NCBI GenBank assembly: GCA_900618425.1
Contig: UZAN01039681.1
Location: 49,588-113,587 of the forward strand
DNA: 64,000 nt
From: Echinostoma caproni
Lineage: Eukaryota > Platyhelminthes > Trematoda > Plagiorchiida > Echinostomatidae
Direction of reading: 5' to 3'
A program made the position numbers and the translations under genes. The notes under the pieces are model-generated. The model made no database searches. It was not told where the DNA came from and saw only the letters and a list, made by a program, of their open reading frames with translations. Of this stretch, positions 1 to 13,550 are shown in pieces. How positions within the stretch are numbered: the stretch's first letter is position 1; the number at the start of each line of letters is the position of its first letter.

Positions 1-1134
1 TGCATCAATCAGTAACTTGCAATTTTAAGATTTATCTTGCAGTCTAAAATTTCTTTTTCACTGGATAGGTTTGTACAATTCATGCGTCAATTCAGCGAAT
101 TCACGTGAGATTCGTCCCACCTGTGAATTGGATCAAGACTGATGTGATATCAGAAGAAGTGTGACAACCGTACCATCAAACAATTTTTCCATCTATCGCA
201 GAATTTCGTTTGAACAGTGTACGCATTTTATTACCTTCGTTCATATGAAATACAAACGCACTTCTTTTAACAATTTGCGGTGTCGAACACATGAGGTTTC
301 CAGGGGAAAATGATTTGCAGTTGATCTTAAGTTTCATCCAGGAACGTGATTTCAGTTGATCACTATCCTTGAACTTTATAAAAAGTATTTGATCGAAGTC
401 AGACAAAGTAAAAATTACGGATAAAGGTGTACGAGAAGGTTGTGTTGGGAAGAAGGAAATGTTTGAGAACCTCTGAAATAACGTCTGTCCAAAGCTAATT
501 CTTAAGCCAACAACACATTTTCAACACTACTTAGTGGTTCAGGAAACAAAACATAAATTGCTTTGTCAGTCCAACCTTTTCGGGTATAAGTTACAAACGT
601 ACAAACGTCCAGTAGTCACACCACCAAGCGATTAACGAAACGTATTGCGGTGCACGGTCTTGCGGCACTTTCATGGGATGTATTCATATCCCTGTTCAAG
701 GTCATCCTGGCACAGGTAAGCGTGTAGTGAACGAACTAGTTATCTTGAAAATAATTCATACTATACCCGAGGTTTATTCGAAAAAATAAGCGGGAGCTTT
801 TCAATCACAACGGACGAGTGTTTTTCAAATGTGAACAAAGGTTGTTCACATGCAACCCTGTTGTAAACATCGAACGGATTGGACACGAAGTGAAGCATCC
901 GCGTGTTTTGCTCTGAGTCATTGAATGGAATTATTTAAACATGCTACGAAAACACGAATAAGCTGGATTGCGGTAATTCTTCTACAGACTAATACATCAT
1001 AACTTGTATCGAAGATTTTAGTAGGGGGGAGAAATCATGACAAGTTGGGAAAGAAATAATCAACATTCCAGCTCCATGACCGGATGTTGTTCACTTTTTG
1101 TGTGTTGGTGGCCGTGGAAGACCGCGTGTTCTTA

Positions 1135-1445
1135 CGCACTATTTTGGGGAGCATAGGGGGGGGGTGGATTATGTAGATGGACTCCGATCGCTTCCGCTGT
1201 GGTTAGAATGTGACTCTTACACCTTTTAGATCGGCAGTTGTAAACTAAGTAGAGGGGTGAAAAAACCTCGACCACATTAATTATGTGGTTTGACTNNNNN
1301 NNNNNNNNNNNNGAAACGATTGAGCTGTTGATAGCCTTAATTAATCCACAATTCAACCAGGCCGGGTAGTGTTCACGGACTCGTCCAGATAGACGTCTTC
1401 TCGTGTGGCCAATGTACCTTGTCTCAAAGGAATAGATAACCAAGT
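1135..1445 (-). mobile_element. Penelope-like element, GIY-YIG endonuclease fragment
   Basis: A minus-strand frame of about 105 codons, broken by 17 Ns, reads RYIGHTRRRLSGRVREHYP then a Lys/Ile-rich stretch ending NSSIV, and after the gap TTAEAIGVHLHNP. The YIG tripeptide, the following basic helix with RxxEH, and the downstream glutamate in AEAI fit a GIY-YIG nuclease of the type fused to reverse transcriptase in Penelope-like elements, known from schistosomes. The reverse-transcriptase part is not seen upstream (higher coordinates), so this is a truncated copy in intron 10. A stand-alone GIY-YIG domain is the alternative. Confidence 0.6.
1296..1312. other. Assembly gap, 17 N
   Basis: Run of 17 unknown bases inside the GIY-YIG fragment. 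The frame is open on both sides, so the N count may be close to correct or coincidental. Confidence 1.
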
Positions 1446-1628
1446 ACACACAACAACTGTAAATAATCTAAGATGATGAACAATAATTTTATCACGAAAG
1501 CTTATTTGACAAGGAAATAATCAGGGGACTGTTTGAAGCTACTTCGAGCGGGAGTGTGCGTGTAAACACCAAATTTTAGAAAACCACATGAGGCCAATTG
1601 ATATGATTATCCACGTTTCATCACTTAC

Positions 1629-1716
1629 GTGCCTCTTCCAAAAACTGACTTCGTTCTTCGGTCGATGCGTCTATTTTACAGGTTTTCACAGCCACATTAA
1701 TGAGTTCTGAATGATG
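1629..1716 (-). CDS. FAK: FAK exon 10 (catalytic lysine and helix C)
   Basis: 29 codons plus one base; acceptor gaatacag|CAT, donor GCAC|gtaagtga. INVAVKTCK carries the ATP-orienting lysine K457, and ERSQFLEEA carries the helix-C glutamate E474, 17 residues later as in human FAK. The split codon starts with C, consistent with the Leu that follows EA in the family. The next exon (hinge, HRD and DFG motifs) is not found in 1-1628. Confidence 0.94.
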
Positions 1717-4700
1717 CTGTATTCGAAGGGGGCAATAAGGATGATTGTTTTAGACGAAATCATAAACTGTTGGAATTCACATTCAAGTTAAATTACGTTC
1801 GAATGTTACACATTAGGTTTAAAAAATTTTAAGTGATTTCTACGCAAACTGAGTAGAAAACTTATTATATATAAAATATATCCAAATCATGAGTTCGCCC
1901 CTAGTCATATACAAATCGTGGTCATCAAACGAAGCTCAGCAACTAGTTTATTCTTGTTTCGGCTCGCTAACAGGCTGCGTGCTACTGTTTATTCTAAGCC
2001 AACCACAACTTGAGAATCTGGACTTTGCAAAACGAAGCTGGTTGTGCACGTAAAAAAACTCACGCATTCACAATGAGCCTGTTGCTAGCGCCCGATTTCG
2101 TGGGACTTATTCAGGTCACTGATTTTCTGAACAGACTTCTTATCATGCTCGCTTATGTGTTGTGGATTTTATGCCACAGTAGAGAACGAAATGAGGCAAT
2201 GTTTTTCCTAGTGAGCGTCACGTTTGAACAAAAATACCTGTTTTTTCGAACGAAAGAACACAAATTATTCCTCCCACATGTCCAGCTGGAAGATTCTCAA
2301 TTATTCTTTGCATGAATAGATTTATATATAATTAGAACTGTAAACTGATTGGTGTTTTTCCATTCAGAGCAAATCAGACAACTGAGAATGGGAACCAACA
2401 TCTTTTCAATGAAAGGAAACATTTTTAACTGTATATTCTATTTCCTTTTGACAAAACAACACGAATAGTGAATGGGCTGGTTTCGATATCATCTTACTCT
2501 GGCTATTGCCCTTAAACATACGGATGTATGTATATGAAGCAAGCTTATATATCTATAACAAATAATATTTCTATGATTGCGTGTAAATAACTGCCGTTAG
2601 GAAATATTTCTTTAAATTGTTATTCTATGATAAGAAAGGAATAAAACGAACTGTAAGGAAGGAGGAAACAGTTAGTCAGATTACACGCTTCCGGTTTGCG
2701 TCGAAGGGTCATTGGTGGGGTCACGAGTGATTCGGTATCCGGCCTAAGGCAGAGTCACTGGAGTACCGTGGTGATCTACTGTTTCCAAGACAGATTTATT
2801 TGCAGTATGCTTTTATGTACATGTGAGATGGCGTTGGCGAGAAGCTCCGGATGGGTATGATGACATCCCGTAGACGATTTCGAATGCATCCCGTTCGCCT
2901 TCCGTCCACTTTCCGCAAGGTGGGTCTTTATGCATTGCATAGACTTCTCTCCCATAGTCAGCCACGCCGGTTTATTCATTTGTGTGTTGAAAGAACTGCC
3001 TGATATTCTAGCCTATGCAACTGATCTACCATGAACAAATATATGGAAATAGGGTTTCAAAAACAAAGTTTTCTTCGTTTTGATAACCTATATCTATTTC
3101 GATAAATTTTTCTTTCAGGACACTACAATGTGGGCCAGAAAGGGGTTCAGAGGCGATCTCATAGAAACTATGTTACATTTCAATACACTGTTCGTTGAAT
3201 CTAAACGAAACGGTATAAGTTTATCATAATATCAGCTGTTTTATGCTGTTCAGTGGGATGCCGTACACCATTCAACGTTCTGCGATTTGATCACATAAGA
3301 TTGACACAGTGGTAATGCACACGCCTTCCATGCGATACGTGCGGAGTTCAAATCCCGGATGGGACGGTAGATATGTACTACTGATGAGCCCCAATCAGAG
3401 CGAAACTCGAGTCTAGTGCTTCCGAGTGTATGGTTGAATCGATGAACTGAGGATTGTGTGTGAAGGTGACGTCCGAAGGATAGTCAGCTCAAATCAATAA
3501 AAAACGTAAGTTATTCTTTATCAAGGCTGAACGTTAGTAAACATATATGTCGTAGGCAAGTTGCACTTCATTCTAGAAGGGGCCCTTCAGATTGCATCAC
3601 AAAGTACATCTACAGACAGACCCCGAAATTCCCACAGTCCGTTGGGAAACTGGAGGAATCGGTGAGGTACGCTTATCCACATTTGGTCTCAGAGAAAAAC
3701 TTGCACCATAAACACTAGGCGCAGTGATTGCTTACCAACGAAACGTTTCAGGGATTTGTGGTTCCGCAGTTGATTGTTCGCATGCCACTGAAATACGCCG
3801 TTTCAACGTTCTACATGTGATGCTCATTTTGTGATCGTCGACACTATACCTTTTCAACTTCAAGTGAATCCGTTGTTACATCAAGTGAATCCGTCGTAAC
3901 ATCAAGTGAATCCAACCAATCGTACTCCTTTGGGAACCCCAGAAGATTATTGGTGTTTCGGCCGTCAGAAGTCACCCATTGGACCGGATCTGTCTAAACC
4001 CCATCCAGTCAGAATGAACTCATTTCCCCGTAAACAAACAAAGTACTTTTTGAGTGAGTTACCGAGCGAGCTTGAATGTTATGGGGTGGGCGGGGGGCGG
4101 GGGGCTGGGGGGGGGGGNACCCCCCCCCCCCCGAGCCCCACACACCCATTCCACCCTGGAACGTTATGTTCGTGATCGTTGATCGAGTGTGCCTCATAGA
4201 TACGAATGAACGAACCAGACGATAATCGACCTCTGTCGGTCGAGTAAGGAAGCGACTCACGTCAAAATGGATCGATAAATCGGTCACTATGCCTATACGT
4301 GAATGTGAGCATGATTTACTGCATGATTGGAGTCAGTCTAAGCCCCCAATTACCCAATGAGCAAATTCCATTGAGGCCGAATTTCTCTTGAATAAAACCG
4401 ATTCCTCTGAATCAAATGCGACAGCTTACGTATTTTTTACACTGTAATGCACACATGACAATGGTAAAAATGGCGGAAGAAGTAACAGTATTTCACCTGA
4501 TTAGTGAGACCAAATTCGAACCCATTCACTAGCTAACAGGAATCATGTTTTTCTGTATCATTCCCTGGCTGATTAATACATTCAATCCACAAAGCTAATG
4601 GCAAAAATTTGTTATCTGCGGCTTCTCCCTTTGCTACTCAGCTTCATCGCATAGATTCATATCTTTATTGTATCATTGCTCAACCAGTCGCATCTTTTCA

Positions 4701-7700
4701 CATACATCTGTGCGATCATTTATAGTTTAGTGAATGAGACCGGTGGTGATAAGAATGAATTACAGTTATCCATGATCCCACAAGTAATGCTAACTCTCAA
4801 CTGGGTGCTCTGTGGGGTACTAAGTAGAGGTCGATAAAATATTTTACCCACGGTTGTCTTAATACTGAATGTCGAATAAGAGAAAAGGTTCAGTGGCCCC
4901 GTGGATGCCACTTTGCTGCATATTTCCCGTATGCGTTACCACCAAAGACTGTGTAAACGAGCTACGTATCATAAAGTTGGAGAGCAGTGACATTTTTTGC
5001 ACTCCGAACTGAGATGGGCGGTGGTGTAGACATTTCAAATGATTACTCAACTTCTCCTAATCAGCCCAGTTTGTAGAAAATAGTGCATTTTTCACACAAC
5101 TGCAGGGTTTTATTTCAGCGGATTAAGACGGTTGATTTGTTCACACGATTACCGAAAACTCAAACTTGATGCGTTTAATCAAACCAAATCCGTTTTGTCA
5201 TCTTTCGTTTAGTCCATCTTGCAATGATTAATAACTGTGAGTTGTTTTTAGCGAACAGCAAAAGGTCGAAACAGAGCTATCGGCTTTCTGCGCCAGATCC
5301 TCAATGGCAGCTGAATTTTTTTTCTCAACAACGCCTATCCAGCCCATCGTATCACCGGGTATGGCACGAACAAATCATCAGGTACTGTGTCATATCAGTT
5401 CGAACAGAGTGGAAACTTTACTGTTACCGTGGCCATAAGAGTGATAACCCTTTGTGACAGCTTTCACTTTCTCCCCATTTCCTCATTGACTGTCTTTTTT
5501 CACATTTTATTTTATTTTATTTTATTCATTCTTGTCTAACATTTCTCATCTCATGTGCACTTTACACGTGTTACCTGGTTTTGTCCTATATATTTACCAT
5601 GAGCCGATAGCTTCTTGTTCACTGAACATTTTGCACACACATTCATTCATTACCAGTTTAAGCGAATAAAGCGCGGTATGGCTGACGACGGATGGGTATG
5701 CGCAATACGTACTCTAGCCAGCGAAGCTTACTATTCTAAATTCGATGAGCTGACGGGTTTATTGCTGATAAACACCCAAACACATGACAGCTTACCTCCA
5801 GAATACTCGTTTTCTGCATCCCGCTTGGGCTAAACTATGCAAACACCGATAATCGAAATAGGTCTACGAAAAAAATTAAATGGAATTGTGAACCAGGGTA
5901 CTCTTGACGACCGTCGTTGCTGGTGACGAACGGCCTAATAAGTTCGTTGTAAGCCCCTACTCAGCCTGAGGTGAGTATAGCGACCTCAGTATGTTAGCGT
6001 ACTTCCGGGGCATCCCTTTAGAAAGAAGGCAACCCATATGTGCTCCGCGCTCCTTTAAGGTCAGTGGTATTCGATTACAATCAAAAATGTCCATCAAATA
6101 CCAGAAGCGATGAGCTTACTGCATAATAAATAGAAGAGGAAATGTAGTATAACGACTTGTTTTTGAGTCATTTCTCTCTTTACTCACATACCTTTGGTCG
6201 GATTAGGGTCTATGATGAATCAAGAAGACCGTTCGTCACCAGCAGCGGCGTTCATCAAGGTTGCCCTCTTTCGCCGTTCCTGGTCAGTGCCGTCGTAGAC
6301 CGATGTACGACTGATGTTAATTTGCTTTTGCCATATGACTTGCGTTTCATTGTATGAAGCGCAAATAAACTGCGGTAAAAGTTCCAGAAAAGCGGTGTTT
6401 TTCTGTACTTTTGAGTTAGTGGATAGATCAGGCGTTCCTTTCAAAACGTGCATTTGATGAAATACTCTTACTTCTTTCACTGTATCCTTGTACCATTGTT
6501 AAGTATCCTGTCAAGCGTGAGTTTCAATGAAAGAAATCCATAGGAAATCGCATTTGACTCAAAGGAATCCGTGTTAGGAATTCACTGGCCCAATGAAATT
6601 TACTCATTTGGATACTGAGGGCCAAGACTCAATCTACTCATGCAAATTTTTTAACCATGGGATAGTCCCAACTGGCTAATTGAGTTGTGGAGTACAATGG
6701 CCTGTGAAAACCGAATGGGCCAATCCAACGATTCACCATTTAAATTGATTGAGCCATTCACACAAAGTGATAACCGTCGACCGTGTAACTCAAGAGTAAG
6801 GGTTTGAAGTCTCAGCCAGAAGAATCGCGGTTCGAGTCCTGTCAGGGACACAAAAAGTACGCACTTGTAACGAGTCACGAACAGGAAGAAAAAGATGTCC
6901 AGTGCTCTTTGTTGGTTATCCCAGACATTTCCATCCCACTTAAATGTAAACAAACAGTGGGAAATTGACGATCTCCCAAGGAGTGAAACCCACACCGGAC
7001 ATCAACAGTGCCTGCTGCCTGTGAAAACCGAATGGGCTAATCCAAACATTCACCATCTAAGTCCGTTGATACGATTTAATAACTGGAATGACGTAACACC
7101 TAACCCGTGTTAAAATAATGGACTGGAAACAACCTAAAAATCAATGGGGTTTATGTTGGCAACAAGATTCTGTTGAATTATTATCAGGCGACTGTGTTGC
7201 AGTTGCCATAAGAAAGAGGGGCATTAACAAGTTTGGGTTCTTGTTCAAAAATACGATAGTCATTGATGGATTAGTTTACCTATCCTATGAATGACCGCTT
7301 GACATTTACATCTTATTTATATGCTGTGGCATCCTGCAATGGATAGTAAGTGCTGTATACTACGAGCGTACGACAATGGTGATGACTGGTTGATAGTCGC
7401 CGCATCACTTGGTGTGAAGAAATGGACAGCGATGACGTGGATAAGAAGACATCAAAAAGAACCGTCAGAATTCACCCACGGAGGAAGACGGTTCAACAAG
7501 TTATAAAATCACCACGTAGAGGAACTCATTTAGTGGATTGAGGGGAATCCGACTGTAACACTGGCATTTCTACGGATGAAACTCAAGGCTGAATACGATA
7601 AAGAACTTTCCATCATAACCATCAGCAACTACTTAGATGGGAAACTGACAGCAATCAAAAAGATTCATTAAATACCAGTAACTATGAGCTTACTGGATAA

Positions 7701-10700
7701 TAAAGAGAAGAGGAAATGTAATATAACGATTTGTTTTTGAGTCATTTATTCCTAGATATGTTTAACACTTGTAATGGTACGAGCCACGTGGACATGAGAT
7801 TATCTGGATTGATGAAACGAACTTTAACCCACATTATTCAAGAAATTATGGGCGTGCACCAAGAGGTCAGTTCAAGAGGAATAAATCTGCACGTCATAGG
7901 TGCTATGAATACTGATGGGTTGCAGAACTATACTTTGAAAAGAGGATTCTACATTCCATTTCGCCCCTTCGCCGAGCTCGGCAATTTGTTTGCAAACGTT
8001 TCATCACCAGCCGAGGTAAAATCATGAGTGCTTGTGAAGTGGAGAGGATTCTACAACTCCGTAATGTGTCTGCAATGGTTGCAAACGCTCGTTGATCAAT
8101 ATTAAAAGAAGCGCACAAATCATATGTGATTGTGTGACAACTCACCCTGTCATTCCAAACTGGAAAACGTCATTGCCGAAGGACGATTGAGCATTCTCAG
8201 ACTTACTCCACATTCTCCAGTATTGAATCCGATCGAAATGATATGGATTATTACGAAAAGCTACACCAAAACGGAGATCCGAAATCAGCATGCAAAGATT
8301 ACGATGGGTGACCCCGAAGGACAAATGAGCCAACGGGATTGGAGGATGGCATGTTTGGAAAGCATTGCTAGTGATGCCAAGTCTCATATCACGAAGGATC
8401 GTTGTCTGCATGCAACTAATCATGTTCGTGTACATAATCCGACAGCTATCAAAATGCATGATTTTTAATACATTTGATCTTTGTCTAACCACTTAACATT
8501 TTTGTGAATGGGAGATATAAGTCGGAAAGTCTTATCATTATTTGAGTCAATAAGCCGGGTGCATTAGTTTGTTCGTAGACTTTAGGGCCCATTTTCAATT
8601 ACAGTATGCTGGTTAACCAGCTTGCGTTTGTCGATAATTTAAAACAGAATCAGTCCCTCGGTAGGCAGTGTTTTCCAGGGCATGTGGTAATTAAAGAACA
8701 ATCGAGGCGAGCAGATCATGCATCGGTAAAAACGAACGAACATGTAAAACCAGTAGGCTAGGTTGGGCAGGTCGACATTTTGCTCAAAGTCAAAGTTTTA
8801 TCATGGAAAATACTTGCAAGCGGTTGCTTTTCTATTCCCATAGGATTTGGCACAGATGAATCGGTTCACAGTACATACAAAGTAGATGAATGTCACCATG
8901 TCACAATTTGTCCTTGTTTCGTGCACTTCTACGTAACGGTGTAATTAGCACAAGCTATCAACCATCGGGGTCTATTCCAGTTCAGTCAAAATAATCACGA
9001 ATAGTTGGATTTATTTTGATTGTGGATGAAGAAGGAATCATTTTTCATCTATGTGGCGAGTGATTCGAGGGAAAGAGCAAACTGCAATATTCACACTATT
9101 GGCATATGCATGGTAGCGTGCGTTTCAATATCAGAAAAAAGTAGGAAATCGCACGTAATTCAAAGGATTTGGTGTTAGTCGAGGAAGTCACTGCCCCAAT
9201 GACATTTGCTCACCAGGATACTAAGGGCCTGGACTGATTTCACTCATGCGATGGTTCATCCCAATTTTCGCTTCTTTCCTCGACCGACAGAGGTCGATTA
9301 TCGTCTGGTTCGTTCATTCGTATCTATGAGGCACATTCGATCAACGATCACGAACATAACGTTCCAGGGTGGAANCAGCCCCCCGCCCCCCGCCCACCCC
9401 ATAACATTCAAGCTCGCTCGGTAACTCACTCAAAAAGTACTTTGTTTGTTTACGGGGAAATGAGTTCATTCTGACTGGATGGGGTTTAGACAGATCCGGT
9501 CCAATGGGTGACTTCTGACGGCCGAAACACCAATAATCTTCTGGGGTTCCCAAAGGAGTACGATTGGTTGGATTCACTTGATGTTACGACGGATTCACTT
9601 GATGTAACAACGGATTCACTTGAAGTTGAAATGGTATAGTGTGAATTAGATGTACCGGACCCCAATTACACATTATTCTTAGCTGAACCAAACAAGTACA
9701 GTACATAAACAAAGTTGGTCCCCAAAACACCAAAGGACTGAGTAGAAAATCCGGAATATCGTGAAGAAAAGATTCCCTGCATCCTAATCTTTGTTCACGT
9801 TTTAAATAGTTTTATGTATACTCAGAACGATCATTCAAGCTGCTCTTTCGGGAATTTGTTGATCTGTACACAATCAAAGGGATATGAGAACGTTTAAAAT
9901 TAGGGTCAAATCTTTGTCACAAATTTTTAGTTGAATCAACCGCCATCATGAACACCGCACTCAATATCTTCAACGGGTTCGCTCTGCCCATATGCTTAGC
10001 ACTCCGGATATAGTTTTTGATATTTTAAGATATCTAAAAAATTTAATTTCATTAATAATGCACATTTGTCAAACTTTTTGTTAACCGTCAGAAAGCAGTA
10101 AATGTAATTGCATGATGCCTTCGTGATTTCTAAAATATTTCACACCGGATAGAACGTTTCCAGTTGTTCCAAATCGGGTCCTGCGTGTATAGCACTTCTG
10201 ACAAACGATGGACAACACAGAACGATGTAAAGATTTATTTGACGTGCTTTTTTACCTCCGCTTTTTTAAGCCTTTAAAAAAACTATATATTTTTACGTAC
10301 ACGAAAGATACTTTCATCACGGCTTCTAAAATCATTTTGACAGTTTAAAATGTGCAAACCACGCCAAACGATCGCCGTGGAATCCTGCAAAAACGGAGTA
10401 TACGTGAGGCGAAAAATTGCTCTGGCTATTTCCTCAAGTAAACGTAGTCCATCAAATACGATTTTATTCTTTACTGGGAAAGCATCAGCATTTTCTCATC
10501 CACGACGAATATCTTTGCTTTGCAAATCATAAAAGTAAATAATTCCGCCCACTCCATATAGGATTTTGGAAATTAATTTTGACGAATGTAATGGCCTGAA
10601 GAGTAAACTTGCTGTTATTTTAGGTGGACTCTTACTACTTCACGGCGTGCAGTATCAAATTAATTGAACTAAAATTAACTACAGAGCAGCATCCGGTTGA

Positions 10701-13411
10701 GCGATATTTGCGCACTCGGTACTCTTCTGCTAAGTCGTTTTCTTATTTGTTTTTAAAAACAGAATTTTCTTAACTGATCTGGTAACATTTGTGCATGCCT
10801 CGGGGAGAATCACTATTACAGTGTTGCTGGAAAATCTACAGTTTCAACCAATTAAACATCATTCAATAAATCATTCACATCTAGAATAATGTGATTCTAC
10901 TGGATGAATCCTCGTATTTCTTAAGCGTAACCTTACTTTTTAGTGTTTCTTATGTCAAAAAAGGATAATCAGACAACAAGAATAATCTGTTAATGGAAGT
11001 TCCTTAATCAAAGAAGTATTTTCTTACGAACAACAAGAAATTTTTGCCTATGTTGCAAGACTTACACGTCTGTTCTTCTTTTCTCCAGGTTACGTGAAGG
11101 TTTTCTTTTATCAAGATACCAAAGGTTTTCTAGCAATTGTTTTTTTATTTCAGCCACCAATTTCTTTCGATACAAAACTCATTGCAACATTGTTTCCATC
11201 AATACGAATGAGGAAAACTCTTATTTCAAAGGTGAATTCGTCGTGTATATAGCAAATGAAGCGTCAGCTGAAAAGCTAGGAAGCACTAGGCAGCTGTTTC
11301 GACCAGGTTGGGTCTCGTCAGCAGTGTGCATCCATCGACCCAACTGGGGATCAAACCCGAGACCTCACAGACAGAACGCAAGCATGCTACCCGTTCGGCC
11401 ACCGAGTAGCTGATCAGATCGTTATTTTCCATTTTCCCCAGTGATTATTTTGTTATTATGCAGTCATTACTTACATACATTGCTTACATACACTGAGTTA
11501 TTATTGAGCCAATTCTGAATACAACTACTAGTAGTATTAATAATATTGGGTTTATTTTTCAGTGAATTTGCCATGAAACTGGTATTTTGAAATAAGAGGG
11601 GCTAGACGAACTGACTGAAGACTTGCAGAAACGGGAAATTTTTCTGTTGATCCGCAACATCGATCGTTTATTATTCATGCTCGCATTGTGGTTTACAACC
11701 TAACTGTCCACACATTTGGACTGCGTACACTGGGCTTTTAGATGCATTTATTTTTCAATGCACGTTGGTCTTGCGGCAATGCACTAAACCCATTGGTTGC
11801 CAGCCATATAAAGTTTTCTTTTAATGAGAGCTTTTGTCCGCTCATTTTTCGGAGGGGAAAAGTAGAAATGAACTACATGCCAAAAATATTTTAAAGATCC
11901 TGACCTGAGGAGAAAAACATACTGTCTGTGGTGTTGCATTCATAGCGCTCAGGTTGAGTAATTATTGGAGCTTCGTATCAGCATCTCGTTTGATTATTTT
12001 CATGTTGGCTCATCAAAGAACGATAGTGTTGATAACTATGCTTATTTAGAGTGGAATTTCGATCGACTTTCTTGTTTGCGAAGTGCGATCGTCGGAGTGA
12101 ACTGAATACTCCACGCACTACATATAATGTATCGTTCCACGGGCGTACAGAATGAGGGGACCTTAACTACCAAAAGCCGAAATCAATGGATGTTTTACAC
12201 ATGGAGAAAACTAAAAAATTGTACGTCTCCTTAGCTGCACTATGTATCTTAACGGTCTCCTGATAAGTTTAGCGAGCTAAATTGGTATAAATAGGATAAT
12301 GTATCTCTACTAAGAACGAAGACATTGGATGAGAACCAAAAGCTCTCACTGTTGATCGCTTTAAAACTTTAAAATGGGAAGATGTATTTTTAATCAATTT
12401 GAAGAAAACAGAGATGTTAAATATAAGAATGATACCGATGAAAGCCTATTAATTGCGAACTTAATCTGCTGTGGTGCAGTTAAGAGACGAGCCTTCAAAG
12501 TGGTGACGATAACGTATAACTTTTTTCCTCGTTTGTTTTCTTTCATTAAATTTCGAAAAGTAAAATTTTCAGGAAGTAGGAGGCGGTCAATCAGAGGATT
12601 GTCAAACAACGTGCAAAATATAGGTCACGTAAGAAAGTGATAATAGGATACAAAATCACCTCTTCCGTAGTGATAGGCGGGTGACCATTATTACCTGACC
12701 GAGGCCGCGGTATGTTGATATTGTAAATTACCCGAAATATGCCAAGAATAAGTTACATTCTTGGTAACTCTATGTATACTTCATTTTATTGAGTACATGC
12801 TGTTGTAATAGGGAGGAGGGGGGAAGTGTCCAACCCCAATGCAAAAAGCAGGAAGTGGTAATGGGATTCGTCCTCCGGGGTGATGATTTAGTGATGTCAC
12901 CACCGGGCCACCACCGCCCAGTCTGTTTGTGCGAAGACCAATATAGGGCATTAGTAAACTGATTTGGCTGTTTGAGAACTCGTAAACGGTGAGCAGTTTT
13001 TCTGAATTCTGGACGGAAATTGAACCGCGAACCTGGAGGTTGTAAGCTAAGATTCTCAAACCAGGACTGCACACAGTTAGCAAATGAAATGAAGTAAAGA
13101 ACTACCCTCAGGGATAATCAGACTAAGTCAAACAAAATAATACCTACACTGGCGTATCCATTAAGTCGCATACTATATCAAGACTGTAAAGCCATGTGTT
13201 CAGGGGGCTTGCAGCCGGTAATTTGTCTCATATGTAAGGATTTCTTCTCTAAATTCAATGGTTCGTGGTTTTGGTCCAGCCTGTAATTTAGCAATAATAT
13301 AATGAATGAATGCCACTAAGGACGAAACAGTTGATCAGTGCTCTGTATTCGCCATCACACAAAATGCGCGATTTGTCTACTAATGATAAACTCAGAACAA
13401 TGAGGATTATC

Positions 13412-13465
<54 letters not shown>

Positions 13466-13513
13466 GATAATCCTCATTGTTCTGAGTTTATCATTAGTAG
13501 ACAAATCGCGCAN

Positions 13514-13550
<37 letters not shown>

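Larger units (their letters stand above)
1..1628 (-). other. FAK intron 10, 5' part
   Basis: Begins with gtaagtga at 1628 and runs off the window. It contains the Penelope-like endonuclease fragment and a 17-base N gap. I looked for the hinge/HRD exon on the minus strand and saw none. Confidence 0.8.

Noticed and set aside
3841..9642. A single 5.8 kb DNA transposon bounded by the inverted repeats and carrying the mariner transposase
   Set aside because: The arms are near-identical while the transposase is heavily decayed and interrupted by other insertions, so they are unlikely to be one element of one age.
10350..10532. Basic plus-strand frame of 60 codons
   Set aside because: Short, low-information and without splice or homology support.
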